A DNA stretch of 15,097 nt, from NCBI GenBank assembly GCA_034437075.1, contig DAOTVD010000044.1, positions 1 to 15,097 on the forward strand, in the 5' to 3' direction. Below, piece by piece: positions 8,147-14,885 of the stretch; the stretch's first letter is position 1; every line of letters begins with the position of its first letter. Origin of the DNA: DAOTVD01 sp034437075. GTDB lineage: Bacteria > Chloroflexota > Anaerolineae > Aggregatilineales > J027. The notes beneath the pieces are model-generated. The model was given only the letters and a program-made list of their open reading frames with translations. It searched no databases and had not been told where the DNA came from. A program made the position numbers and the translations under genes.

Positions 8147-8152
8147 TATAAT
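8147..8152 (+). promoter_or_regulatory. Candidate -10 box for sufS
   Basis: Perfect TATAAT 52 bp before the sufS ATG. No clear -35 box is seen 16-18 bp upstream, which fits an activator-dependent or regulated promoter, or a chance match. It sits between two inverted-repeat patterns (see the adjacent repeat). Confidence 0.4.
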
Positions 8153-8174
8153 AAAGACGTTGATTGTCTTTATT
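8150..8174. repeat. Perfect 9-bp inverted repeat at the sufS promoter (candidate operator)
   Basis: AATAAAGAC (8150-8158) and GTCTTTATT (8166-8174) are exact reverse complements around a 7-nt GTTGATT spacer, overlapping the end of the -10 box and the expected transcription start. AT-rich arms and the lack of a trailing T-run fit a repressor site better than a terminator. A looser inverted pair, TATTATGCG (8115-8123) and CGTATAATA (8145-8153), flanks the upstream side. Confidence 0.45.
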
Positions 8175-8204
8175 GTCTTCACTAACCATCCCAAGGGGGT
8201 TTCT

Positions 8205-9434
8205 ATGCCGTATGACATTCACGCTATCCGCGCCGATTTCCCAAGCCTCCATCAAGACGTTCACCCCGGCAAGCCGCTTGTCTTTTTGGATAGCGCCGCC
8301 AGTAGCCAAAAACCGCGCCAGGTTATCGAGGCCATGCGCGATTATTACAACGCCGACCATGCCAACGTGCATCGTGGGGTGCACACGCTCAGCGAACGCG
8401 CGACGGCGGCCTATGAGGGCGCGCGCGACATCCTGCGCGATTTCATCAATGCGGATTCCCGCAAAGAGATCATCTTTACGCGCAATACCACCGAAGCGCT
8501 AAACCTGGTATCCCAAAGCTGGGGCCGCGCGCATCTGACCGCCGATGATGTGGTGTTGCTGAGTGAACTCGAACATCACAGTAATCTGGTGCCCTGGCAG
8601 ATTTTGCAATCCCAAATCGGCTTTACAATCCGCTATATTCCGGTTACGGAATCTTTGACGCTGGATTTAGACGCTTACCGCGCGTTTCTGGCAGAAGGTA
8701 ATGTTAAGCTCGTGGCCGTAACTGGGCTGAGCAACGTTTTGGGGACGGTGATTCCGCTGGCCGAGATGATCCCAGCGGCGCATGAGGTCGGGGCGATTGT
8801 CGCGGTCGATGGCGCGCAACTGGTGCCCCATATGCCCGTGGATGTACAAACGCTGGATGTCGATTTTCTGGCGTTCAGCGGGCATAAAATGTGCGGGCCA
8901 ACGGGCATCGGCGTGCTATATGGCAAACGCGCGCATCTGGATGACATGCCGCCCTTTTTGGGCGGGGGCGATATGATCCGCCGCGTCACTTTCGAGGGCT
9001 CCACCTGGAACGATCTGCCGTATAAATTCGAAGCGGGGACGCCCGCCATTGCTGAGGCGATTGGCCTGGGCGCGGCAGCGCAGTATTTACAATCCTTGGG
9101 CCTGGCGGATATTCAAGCTCATGAACATGATGTTACCGAGTACGCGCACGAGCGTCTGTCCGAAGTGCCCGGCTTGCATCTGCTGGCCCCGCCCCCGGAT
9201 CAACGCGGCGGGGTGGCGACCTTCACGCTACGCGATGCGCACCCGCACGACATCGCGCAAATGCTGGATTTTGCCGGGGTAGCCGTGCGTGCGGGGCATC
9301 ATTGCGCTATGCCCTTGCACGATAAACTGGGCATTACGGCCTCATCACGGGCGAGTTTTTATCTGTACAACACGCGCGAGGAAGTCGATACCCTGGTTGA
9401 TGGCTTATATCAGGTGGCGAAGACCTTCGCTTAA
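8205..9434 (+). CDS. sufS: SufS-type cysteine desulfurase
   Basis: PLP-dependent group II cysteine desulfurase that turns L-cysteine into alanine plus an enzyme persulfide for Fe-S cluster assembly. With this start it has 409 residues, normal for SufS. PLP-binding Lys228 is in SGHKMCGPTG, D202 in VDGAQ contacts the cofactor, H124 is in ELEHHSNLVPW, the sulfur-carrying Cys367 is in RAGHHCAMP, and the SRASFYLYNT segment (381-390) is typical. The ATG at 8205 is preferred over an in-frame ATG at 8160 because AAGGGGG (8193-8199) lies 5 nt upstream, the family N-terminus starts here, and the longer form would run over the inverted repeat. Downstream are an unknown gene and the SufU-like scaffold, but no SufBCD genes are in the window. 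Confidence 0.96.
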   Translation: MPYDIHAIRADFPSLHQDVHPGKPLVFLDSAASSQKPRQVIEAMRDYYNADHANVHRGVHTLSERATAAYEGARDILRDFINADSRKEIIFTRNTTEALNLVSQSWGRAHLTADDVVLLSELEHHSNLVPWQILQSQIGFTIRYIPVTESLTLDLDAYRAFLAEGNVKLVAVTGLSNVLGTVIPLAEMIPAAHEVGAIVAVDGAQLVPHMPVDVQTLDVDFLAFSGHKMCGPTGIGVLYGKRAHLDDMPPFLGGGDMIRRVTFEGSTWNDLPYKFEAGTPAIAEAIGLGAAAQYLQSLGLADIQAHEHDVTEYAHERLSEVPGLHLLAPPPDQRGGVATFTLRDAHPHDIAQMLDFAGVAVRAGHHCAMPLHDKLGITASSRASFYLYNTREEVDTLVDGLYQVAKTFA

Positions 9435-9480
9435 TCGACATGTTCGCAGCATTGTAGCATTCATTCATTAAGGAAGGTAC

Positions 9481-9906
9481 ATGCCCTATAAAGTTGACTG
9501 GTACATCCCAAACCGGGTTATATTCGTGCGGGCTGTGGGCGATTTCAGCGGCGCGGATGTGCAACAGCTAAATGAGGACTTGCAAACCTATCTGGATGAT
9601 GCGAGCGTAACCCAGCCCGTGCATATTATTCTGGATATGCGCGAAGTTGGCCAACGCCCGCCGCGCCTGAACGACATGCAAGCGACGCTAAAGGTTGCGA
9701 GCCATCCGCGTCTCGGTTGGCTATTGTCCTATGGCGGCAATCCGACAGCCCGGTTTGCCATCACCACCTTGGCCCAACTGACGGGTACGCGCTTACGCAT
9801 GTTCGATCAAGCTGACGCCTTGTTGGTATTTTTGGGCGATATTGACGAGACATTGAACTGGGGTGCAGCGAATACCGATATTCTGCCCCCCATTTTTCCC
9901 GCTTGA
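9481..9906 (+). CDS. STAS/SpoIIAA-like protein of unknown function in the suf cluster
   Basis: This 141-residue protein lies between sufS (46 bp away) and the SufU-like gene (25 bp), with AAGGAAGG just before the ATG. Its alternating pattern resembles STAS/SpoIIAA-like proteins: strand NRVIFVRAVGDFSG, a helix (24-39), strand VHIILDMREV (47-56), helix 63-74, strands WLLSYGG and LRMF, then a helix ALLVFL. The resemblance is by eye and could be wrong. It has no cysteine at all, so it cannot carry persulfide or coordinate a cluster through Cys. There is no signal peptide or membrane segment, so it should be cytosolic. The position suggests co-expression with Fe-S assembly, perhaps as a regulator or adaptor, but no function can be assigned. 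Confidence 0.7.
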   Translation: MPYKVDWYIPNRVIFVRAVGDFSGADVQQLNEDLQTYLDDASVTQPVHIILDMREVGQRPPRLNDMQATLKVASHPRLGWLLSYGGNPTARFAITTLAQLTGTRLRMFDQADALLVFLGDIDETLNWGAANTDILPPIFPA

Positions 9907-9931
9907 GGCGGGATACAGGAGGTAATGGACC

Positions 9932-10324
9932 ATGTTTGATATGTACCAAGAGAATATTCTCGACCATAGCCGTAATCGTCGCCATTGGGGATTGCTGGAC
10001 GAATACACACATCACGGCAGTGATGATAATCCCTTGTGCGGAGATCGCCTGGAGATCACGTTTACGGTGGATGATGCTGGCACCGTCGTCGCGATTGGCT
10101 GGGCGGGGGACGGTTGCGCCATTAGCCAGGCTGCCGCTAGCATGTTGGGCGAGCAAATGCTCGGGCGTTCTATCGAGGAGGTGAAAACATATGACAAGGA
10201 CACGATTCTGGAACTCATTGGCATTCCGTTGAGCATGAACCGTATTAAGTGCGCGTTATTGTCCTTGAAAGTGGTCAAAGCCGCTGCCTATGGCCTGGAG
10301 CGTTGGGAAGATGATACCGAGTAA
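9932..10324 (+). CDS. sufU: SufU/IscU-like Fe-S cluster assembly scaffold
   Basis: This 130-residue protein has the three conserved cysteines of the U-type family, C36 (NPLCGD, with D38), C62 (DGCAIS) and C107 (RIKCALL). These bind zinc or a nascent cluster and receive sulfur from SufS. GDGCAISQAAASML and RIKCALLSLKV are SufU-like, and the LPPVK motif that HscA recognises in IscU is absent. The gap between C62 and C107 is 45 residues, about the IscU spacing. It lacks the roughly 18-residue insertion that Bacillus-type SufU has before the last cysteine, so this is a compact form. A strong AGGAGGT (9917-9923) lies 8 nt before the ATG. The 3' end overlaps the likely start of the CHAD gene. Confidence 0.9.
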   Translation: MFDMYQENILDHSRNRRHWGLLDEYTHHGSDDNPLCGDRLEITFTVDDAGTVVAIGWAGDGCAISQAAASMLGEQMLGRSIEEVKTYDKDTILELIGIPLSMNRIKCALLSLKVVKAAAYGLERWEDDTE

Positions 10325-11270
10325 ATCCATGGCCCACGACACGCGCCAATTCATATTTCCGCCACCGGACGCCTTGATTATTGCTCCCACGGACTCAATG
10401 ACGGAGGCAGTGCGCAAAGCCCTGTTGGGCTATCTGCAAGAGATGCTCGCCCACGAGCCTATCGCCCGTGCGGGCGATGACCCCGAAGGGGTGCACAAAA
10501 TGCGCGTCGCGTTGCGCCGGATGCGGAGCCTGTATCGGGTGGTGGGCAAGTACTTGCCCGAAAGCTACGGCAAGCCCTACCCAGCTTTGCTGAAGCGGAC
10601 GGCCCGCGCCTTGGGCAGTGTGCGCGACTTGGACGTGCTCGGCGAACGAACGGCGGAGTATATCCGCAAGGCGTTGGACGGTGAGGCGCAACCCTTGCGG
10701 CCTCTGCTGGCCATGCATGCGGGTGAATTGCGCGTTGCGCGCGAGTCCATGCTACGCTGGCTGGATGACGCGGAATACCAGCAATTTGTCTTCGATTATC
10801 ATAGCTTGCTCAGCCAATCGTTAACCTTGGAAGCCAACCCCCGGCGCACTGTCCGCCTGGAATTACCCACTGTGGTCTATAAGCGACATCGCGCCATGCG
10901 CCGGGATGGGGCCGAAACGCACCAACATGATGTTGAAGAACTGCACCAATTGCGCATCCAGGCCAAACGTTTGCGCTATACCCTGGATGCCTTCGCGGAT
11001 GTGTTGGGCGAAACGGCAGAACAAGTCGTGGAGGAACTCAAGCCCTTTCAAGATCACCTGGGCCGGGTGCAAGATGCCGTGGTCGCTATTGAGCATATCA
11101 GCGCGGCCCTAGAAGTTGCATCGCCGGATGAGCGCGCACCCTTACATGCGTATCAAGATGCCTGCAAAAGCGAACTAAGCCACCTGCTGGCCACCTACCC
11201 AGCGGCCTGGCGCGCGTTCAACCGTTACGAGACGCGGCGTTGGTTAGCGCTGGCGATTTCGCGCCTATAG
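10311..11270 (+). CDS. CHAD domain-containing protein
   Basis: CHAD (conserved histidine alpha-helical domain) proteins are all-helical, carry basic surfaces, and are linked to polyphosphate binding. With this start the protein has 319 residues. The two pseudo-symmetric halves are visible: HKMRVALRRMRSLYR near residue 62 with LGSVRDLDVL near 102, and HQLRIQAKRLRY near 212 with FQDHLGRVQDAVV near 246. There is no CYTH triphosphatase domain and no membrane segment. The ATG at 10311 overlaps the SufU-like gene by 14 nt and has GGAG 10 nt upstream. The alternative ATG at 10329, 4 nt after the sufU stop, would give 313 residues and could be used by reinitiation. A link between Fe-S genes and CHAD is not established; the overlap only suggests co-translation. 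Confidence 0.88.
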   Translation: MIPSKSMAHDTRQFIFPPPDALIIAPTDSMTEAVRKALLGYLQEMLAHEPIARAGDDPEGVHKMRVALRRMRSLYRVVGKYLPESYGKPYPALLKRTARALGSVRDLDVLGERTAEYIRKALDGEAQPLRPLLAMHAGELRVARESMLRWLDDAEYQQFVFDYHSLLSQSLTLEANPRRTVRLELPTVVYKRHRAMRRDGAETHQHDVEELHQLRIQAKRLRYTLDAFADVLGETAEQVVEELKPFQDHLGRVQDAVVAIEHISAALEVASPDERAPLHAYQDACKSELSHLLATYPAAWRAFNRYETRRWLALAISRL

Positions 11271-11335
11271 TTTCCTGACCACTGCCCCACGTTCAGGCGA
11301 CGGGGGCTTGAGCAATCGCCTTCCGCGCGCCGATA

Positions 11336-12085
11336 ATGCAGGGCATGACTCAACGACATGCACTGCGCCAAATTGAGAATGGTTTGGGCCGCTTGGCGGG
11401 GCGATTGTTTGGGGAGGCGCTCTCCCATGAGGCCGTTTTGCAAGCCGCCCGTACGGCCTTCGAGGATGCTATTGCCGCTGATAGCCAGCATCAAGCCCCA
11501 TTGCATCTGACGTTATATTTGCATCCGCGTGATTATGCTCAGTTGCTGGCCGACTATCCTTTTTTGCAGCGCCAGATTATCGCCATGCTCGCCGAACAAG
11601 CCCGCCAGGCTGGGGTTCCGATGCAGGGCGATTGTGCGGTGGAATGTTTGCAGGCACCTGACCAGGCGCGCGGTGAGGTGCGGATTTTTGCCCGCGTGCG
11701 CGATATTACCGATAAGTTAGAACAAGTCGATCTATCGCCGGATAACCAACCGCCTCGGGCTAGTTTGTGGCAGGGGGGCCAAGAAATATTGGCCTTAAAC
11801 CGGGCCGTGGTAAACATCGGGCGTCAACATGACAACCACCTGGTTTTGGATGACCCGCGCGTCAGCCGCTACCATTGCCAGGTGCGTTTGCGTTTTGGGC
11901 GCTATCGCATTTATGACCTCAACAGCCGCCATGGTTTGTACCTCAATGGCCAATCTGTGAGCGAGCAAGACCTTACCCATGGGGATGTATTGTCGTTGGG
12001 CGGGGTGGAACTCATCTTTGTACTAGAAAGCGACACGGGCGATATGGGCAGCCAACGCCGCGCAACCCGCCCGCGCCCGCCCTAG
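11336..12085 (+). CDS. FHA domain protein with FhaA-like N-terminal domain (DUF3662-type)
   Basis: This 249-residue protein has two domains. Residues about 10-105 resemble the DUF3662/FhaA N-terminal domain (ENGLGRLAGRLFGEAL; LTLYLHPRDYAQLL). Residues about 158-230 are an FHA phosphothreonine-binding domain with GR at 162-163, SRYH (177-180), the NSRHGLYLNG loop (196-205) and a closing HGDVLSLGGVELIFV. Such proteins read Ser/Thr-kinase phosphorylation, often in cell-envelope control; no kinase or phosphatase gene is in this window. The start is uncertain, since neither ATG 11336 nor ATG 11345 has a well-spaced ribosome site. It lies 65 bp after the CHAD gene and ends in an intrinsic terminator. 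Confidence 0.85.
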   Translation: MQGMTQRHALRQIENGLGRLAGRLFGEALSHEAVLQAARTAFEDAIAADSQHQAPLHLTLYLHPRDYAQLLADYPFLQRQIIAMLAEQARQAGVPMQGDCAVECLQAPDQARGEVRIFARVRDITDKLEQVDLSPDNQPPRASLWQGGQEILALNRAVVNIGRQHDNHLVLDDPRVSRYHCQVRLRFGRYRIYDLNSRHGLYLNGQSVSEQDLTHGDVLSLGGVELIFVLESDTGDMGSQRRATRPRPP

Positions 12086-12101
12086 GCTTAGGGCAGTTTT
12101 T
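12079..12101 (+). terminator. Rho-independent terminator of the plus-strand run, overlapping the FHA stop codon
   Basis: GCCCTA (12079-12084), loop GGCT, and TAGGGC (12089-12094) form a perfect 6-bp stem followed by AG and five Ts (12097-12101). It covers the TAG stop of the FHA gene and runs into the 3' end of the convergent methyltransferase gene. Confidence 0.65.
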
Positions 12102-12996
12102 CGATCCTGCGGAATCGGCGGCGATAGGCGTAACCAAACTCGTCTAGCAGCAGATTTAGGCGCCAGATGCGGCGTTGCTCTTTCAGTTTGGCGGCCAGTT
12201 TCTCGCGCGAAAAACGCTCATCCATGGGGCGTAGCGTCTTTTCGGAGTCCAGCAAAACTTGTGCATAGGGTGCCTTGGCCAGGGGGATATTTTCGAATGT
12301 TTCGCCATACCAACGCCGATCCGCGAAAATGGCTTCTAGGTCGAAGACGGGTGCCAGCATGGTGTCGATGAGTCTGCGCAAGCCAAAAAGATAATCCGAT
12401 TGCAAATGATAATCATCCAGCAACATGCGAAACGGGCGGCGGGCCAGCAACATACTCGCCAGAATATCGTGGCGGGTGCCGGTGGCGGTATGGTCGCCAT
12501 CCACATAAATGAAATCCGGCTCGAATTCACGCGAGGCCAACAAGGCGGCCATCGACTCGATGGAGGTGCCCTGGCGATGTTCGACACGCGCGCGCAAATC
12601 GGTTTCTAAATAGGTTTCCCAGACTTCGCGCAGGCTACGCGCGGCAATGGATGGCCCCTGGCCCGCATCTAGCGCCCAGGTTTGAGGCTCGTCATAGCCT
12701 TTGATGTCCAGTGTCATGATCTTGCCTGGCAAATTGGCGTCGCGCAGGGCCATGGCCATGCAAAACGCGCCATAACCGCGCCCGGTGCCGATTTCCAAAA
12801 TAGCTTGGGGGCGATAGTGGCGCACCAAGCCATAGAGCAGTAAGCCGCTTTCGTAGTTGGCGTGCTGAAAATCGCCATCTGATCCCTGGCGCAACTTCAG
12901 CAAATTACCCAGGTGCATGAAAGTTTCCCAAGAGGGGTGCTCGATGCCGAGTTCGGCGATTTTTTCTTTGATGTCTATTTTGCGCATGGGGTTCAT
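12088..12996 (-). CDS. Class I SAM-dependent methyltransferase (Methyltransferase_24-like)
   Basis: This 302-residue protein has a Rossmann methyltransferase core: motif I ILEIGTGRGYGAF (about 67-79), the acidic end of the second strand TLDIKGYDE (95-103), IYVDGDHTATGTRHD and LLDDYH further on. The VDGDH and DDYH segments resemble Methyltransferase_24 proteins that act on small or surface molecules; the substrate is unknown. An Arg-rich C-terminus (RRRFRRIEKLP) could bind an acidic partner. The ATG at 12996 is chosen because it overlaps the stop of the upstream gene as TAATG, implying translational coupling. A TTG at 13005 and an ATG at 12987 are alternatives. The stop is 2 bp from the convergent FHA stop. 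Confidence 0.85.
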   Translation of the reverse strand: MNPMRKIDIKEKIAELGIEHPSWETFMHLGNLLKLRQGSDGDFQHANYESGLLLYGLVRHYRPQAILEIGTGRGYGAFCMAMALRDANLPGKIMTLDIKGYDEPQTWALDAGQGPSIAARSLREVWETYLETDLRARVEHRQGTSIESMAALLASREFEPDFIYVDGDHTATGTRHDILASMLLARRPFRMLLDDYHLQSDYLFGLRRLIDTMLAPVFDLEAIFADRRWYGETFENIPLAKAPYAQVLLDSEKTLRPMDERFSREKLAAKLKEQRRIWRLNLLLDEFGYAYRRRFRRIEKLP

Positions 12997-13874
12997 TATA
13001 CCCAATTGGGGGGCAAAATTTCCATAAGCGCAGCTTTGGAGCGTGTCAAAAATGCCGTGTAATCCGCGCCAAAAAACTCATTGGCGTCGTATTCCATGGT
13101 GAAATCGCCTGCGTAACCGCATTCCGCCAGGCTGAGCAGGTAATTCCCTAAGGGTGTCTCGCCATCCCCAATCGGGCGGTGATCGGCGGGTATTTCGTGC
13201 TGGACGTCATGAATATGCACATGCCGTACGGCGGCGGCGAAATCCGGCGGTGGTAGCAGGTCGTCGCCATAGCGCGCGCTGCGCATGGCGGAATGGCCCA
13301 TATCCCAACATAACCTGACATTATCCTGGTTGATGGCTGCGTGCAGAGCCAGCAATTCGGTGTAATGATCGCCGTAACGCTGCCAGGTGTCGGTGGGGCG
13401 CGGTGGTAACTGGTGCTCCACGGTGACGGCCACATCCAACCCGGTGGCTTGCTCGGCCAGCCAATCAAAAAAGGCCACACTCTGGGCATGGAGCGTCTCG
13501 CGTGGGATTGTCCCTGCGCCGGAGGCCGCATGGAAATTGATGACCACGGGATACCCTTGGGTTTGCGCGGCACGGTGGGCGATGTCGAGCATCTGGGTTA
13601 GGTTTTGGCGCAGATAGCGCGCTTCGCTCGGTGTCCCAAAGCCGCGAATTTCATAATAGGGATGCAGGTGCACGCCCAGCCCGGCATGCTGTAGCTGCTC
13701 GATGTGCGTGCTTAGGCTGGCATCATCGAGGTGTGCGGATTTTAGCGCTAGTTCGATGTAATCCAGCCCGGCAGCTTGCCAAGCGGCCAGGGGCTGGTGC
13801 CCCGTACGAATGTGTTGCTGGACGAGCGGCGGATATTCGGCTGGCGGAGCGAAATTGGTGCCAATACGCAACAT
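12996..13874 (-). CDS. Sugar phosphate isomerase/epimerase-like TIM barrel protein
   Basis: This 292-residue protein fits the xylose-isomerase-like TIM barrel family (AP_endonuc_2 type). The expected metal ligands appear at strand ends: E153 (TVEHQ), D191 and H194 (CWDMGHS), the HVHIHDV motif (218-224), and E261 (TMEYD). Further motifs are GLDYIEL near the start, GVHLHPYYE and the INFHA strand. These enzymes isomerise or epimerise sugars or related polyols with a divalent metal; the substrate cannot be read from sequence. AAAGGA lies just before the ATG, downstream of the dsbA-gene terminator. It is translationally coupled to the methyltransferase, so the two may act in one small pathway (inference). 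Confidence 0.87.
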   Translation of the reverse strand: MLRIGTNFAPPAEYPPLVQQHIRTGHQPLAAWQAAGLDYIELALKSAHLDDASLSTHIEQLQHAGLGVHLHPYYEIRGFGTPSEARYLRQNLTQMLDIAHRAAQTQGYPVVINFHAASGAGTIPRETLHAQSVAFFDWLAEQATGLDVAVTVEHQLPPRPTDTWQRYGDHYTELLALHAAINQDNVRLCWDMGHSAMRSARYGDDLLPPPDFAAAVRHVHIHDVQHEIPADHRPIGDGETPLGNYLLSLAECGYAGDFTMEYDANEFFGADYTAFLTRSKAALMEILPPNWV

Positions 13875-13902
13875 GTATCCTTTAGTTTGAGTGGCTATAC
13901 AA

Positions 13903-13934
13903 ATAGAAAAGTGGGGGGCTATGTTTGGCCCCCC
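13903..13934 (-). terminator. Rho-independent terminator after the DsbA-like gene
   Basis: On the minus strand GGGGGGC (13928-13934) and GCCCCCC (13913-13919) form a perfect 7-bp stem around an 8-nt loop, followed by ACTTTTCTATT. It lies 20 bp past the stop at 13954 and separates that gene from the isomerase-methyltransferase pair. Confidence 0.7.
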
Positions 13935-13953
13935 CGGCGCACCATGGGTGCGG

Positions 13954-14790
13954 CTAAGACTCAGTGTCGTTGGCCTGGCGAATCAGATTAGCCATGAAGT
14001 CGTAAGAACGACCGCCGCTGATTTGGCCGTCGTTGGTGGGCATGGTTTGCCAGCTCTCTTGGCCCCGCAGGCGATACAGCAGGGTAGGGGTGGCGGATAC
14101 GCCATATTCGCGGGCGACTTGGTCGGTGCGCACCATACCAGCGTCGGGTGCGTTGGTGCTCATGCAGGCGCGGACTTCGCTACCATCCAGGCCGATGTCA
14201 TCCGCCATGTCTTCCAACCCTTCGGGGGTGAAGCGGCCAAGGCTTTCGGCAAGTTGCACGCGGAAGATTTCGTCGTGCATTTCCCAAAAGCCGCCTTGTT
14301 CTGCCGCGCACAGCGCCGCGCGCGAGGCATCAGTGGATTGTGGCGCTCGGCTAGCCGCATCGAGCGGGAAGTAGTAGAAAACGGCATCGCCGCTGCGCCC
14401 GAAATCGCGCAAAAGTTCGACGAAGGTGTCATGATATTGCCCGCAGGCGGGGCACGAAAAGTCAGAGAAGTCGGCGATTTGGATGGCCGCATTCGGGTCG
14501 CCGAAATAGGGAATGCCATCTTCATTGACCCCGCGTTCGACACCTGCGGCCACATCGCTAGCGAGTTCCACCTCGCGCGCGCCGGCATGTTGCCCGCCAA
14601 TAGGCACACCACGGTAGGTTTCGTTTTCGTCGATGGTGACGGGGTCGCCCGCCGCAATCTGGCCCACGACAATCACGCCGATAATGAGTACCACGGCCAA
14701 CACCAATACACCGCCGATCATGCGTAATTGCTGGTTTGGGTCAGCTTTGGCTGTACTCGGCTTTTTGTTGGCTTTCATCTTTTTCGCCAT
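13954..14790 (-). CDS. Membrane-anchored DsbA family thiol-disulfide oxidoreductase
   Basis: This 278-residue protein has a Lys-rich cytoplasmic N-terminus, a single transmembrane helix at about 23-46 with no lipobox, and a linker to about 100. A DsbA/BdbD-like thioredoxin fold (Thioredoxin_4 type) follows, facing outside. The redox motif is CPAC (113-116) in DFSDFSCPACGQYH, and the cis-Pro loop is GVSATPTLL (Pro235). The helical insert contains FWEMHDEIF. Two more cysteines, C161 and C209, lie in the insert and could form a structural disulfide. The likely role is making or isomerising disulfides in exported proteins. The electron partner (DsbB or VKOR) is not in the window. AAGAGGA at 14797-14803, 6 nt before the ATG, supports the start. 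Confidence 0.92.
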   Translation of the reverse strand: MAKKMKANKKPSTAKADPNQQLRMIGGVLVLAVVLIIGVIVVGQIAAGDPVTIDENETYRGVPIGGQHAGAREVELASDVAAGVERGVNEDGIPYFGDPNAAIQIADFSDFSCPACGQYHDTFVELLRDFGRSGDAVFYYFPLDAASRAPQSTDASRAALCAAEQGGFWEMHDEIFRVQLAESLGRFTPEGLEDMADDIGLDGSEVRACMSTNAPDAGMVRTDQVAREYGVSATPTLLYRLRGQESWQTMPTNDGQISGGRSYDFMANLIRQANDTES

Positions 14791-14845
14791 AGCGATTCCT
14801 CTTTGCCTCGTATATGTGAATGCTCGTTATCTGAAGGTCTGACAG

Positions 14846-14861
14846 CCGATAATATTACCGG
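14846..14861. repeat. 16-bp near-palindrome upstream of the DsbA-like gene
   Basis: CCGATAATATTACCGG is an inverted repeat with a single mismatched pair and no spacer. Read on the minus strand it contains TATTAT, a possible -10 box, so it could be an operator over a promoter for the gene starting at 14790. No good -35 box was found. Confidence 0.3.
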
Positions 14862-14885
14862 ATAGAAGTTAAAACCAGGTGAGAG

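Noticed and set aside
8160..8204. Fifteen-codon N-terminal extension of SufS
   Set aside because: The ATG at 8205 has a good ribosome site and matches the family N-terminus; the extension would cover the inverted repeat and the predicted transcript start.
9934..10324. IscU rather than SufU-like scaffold, on the basis of cysteine spacing
   Set aside because: The LPPVK motif for HscA is missing, the RIKCALL context is SufU-like, and the neighbours are sufE and sufS with no hscA, hscB or fdx. Named SufU-like with the compact spacing noted.
13891..14727. Long plus-strand open frame (278 codons) opposite the DsbA-like gene
   Set aside because: It is antisense to a clear coding sequence, shows no recognisable motifs, and its start region lies in the terminator hairpin. 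A high-GC shadow frame.
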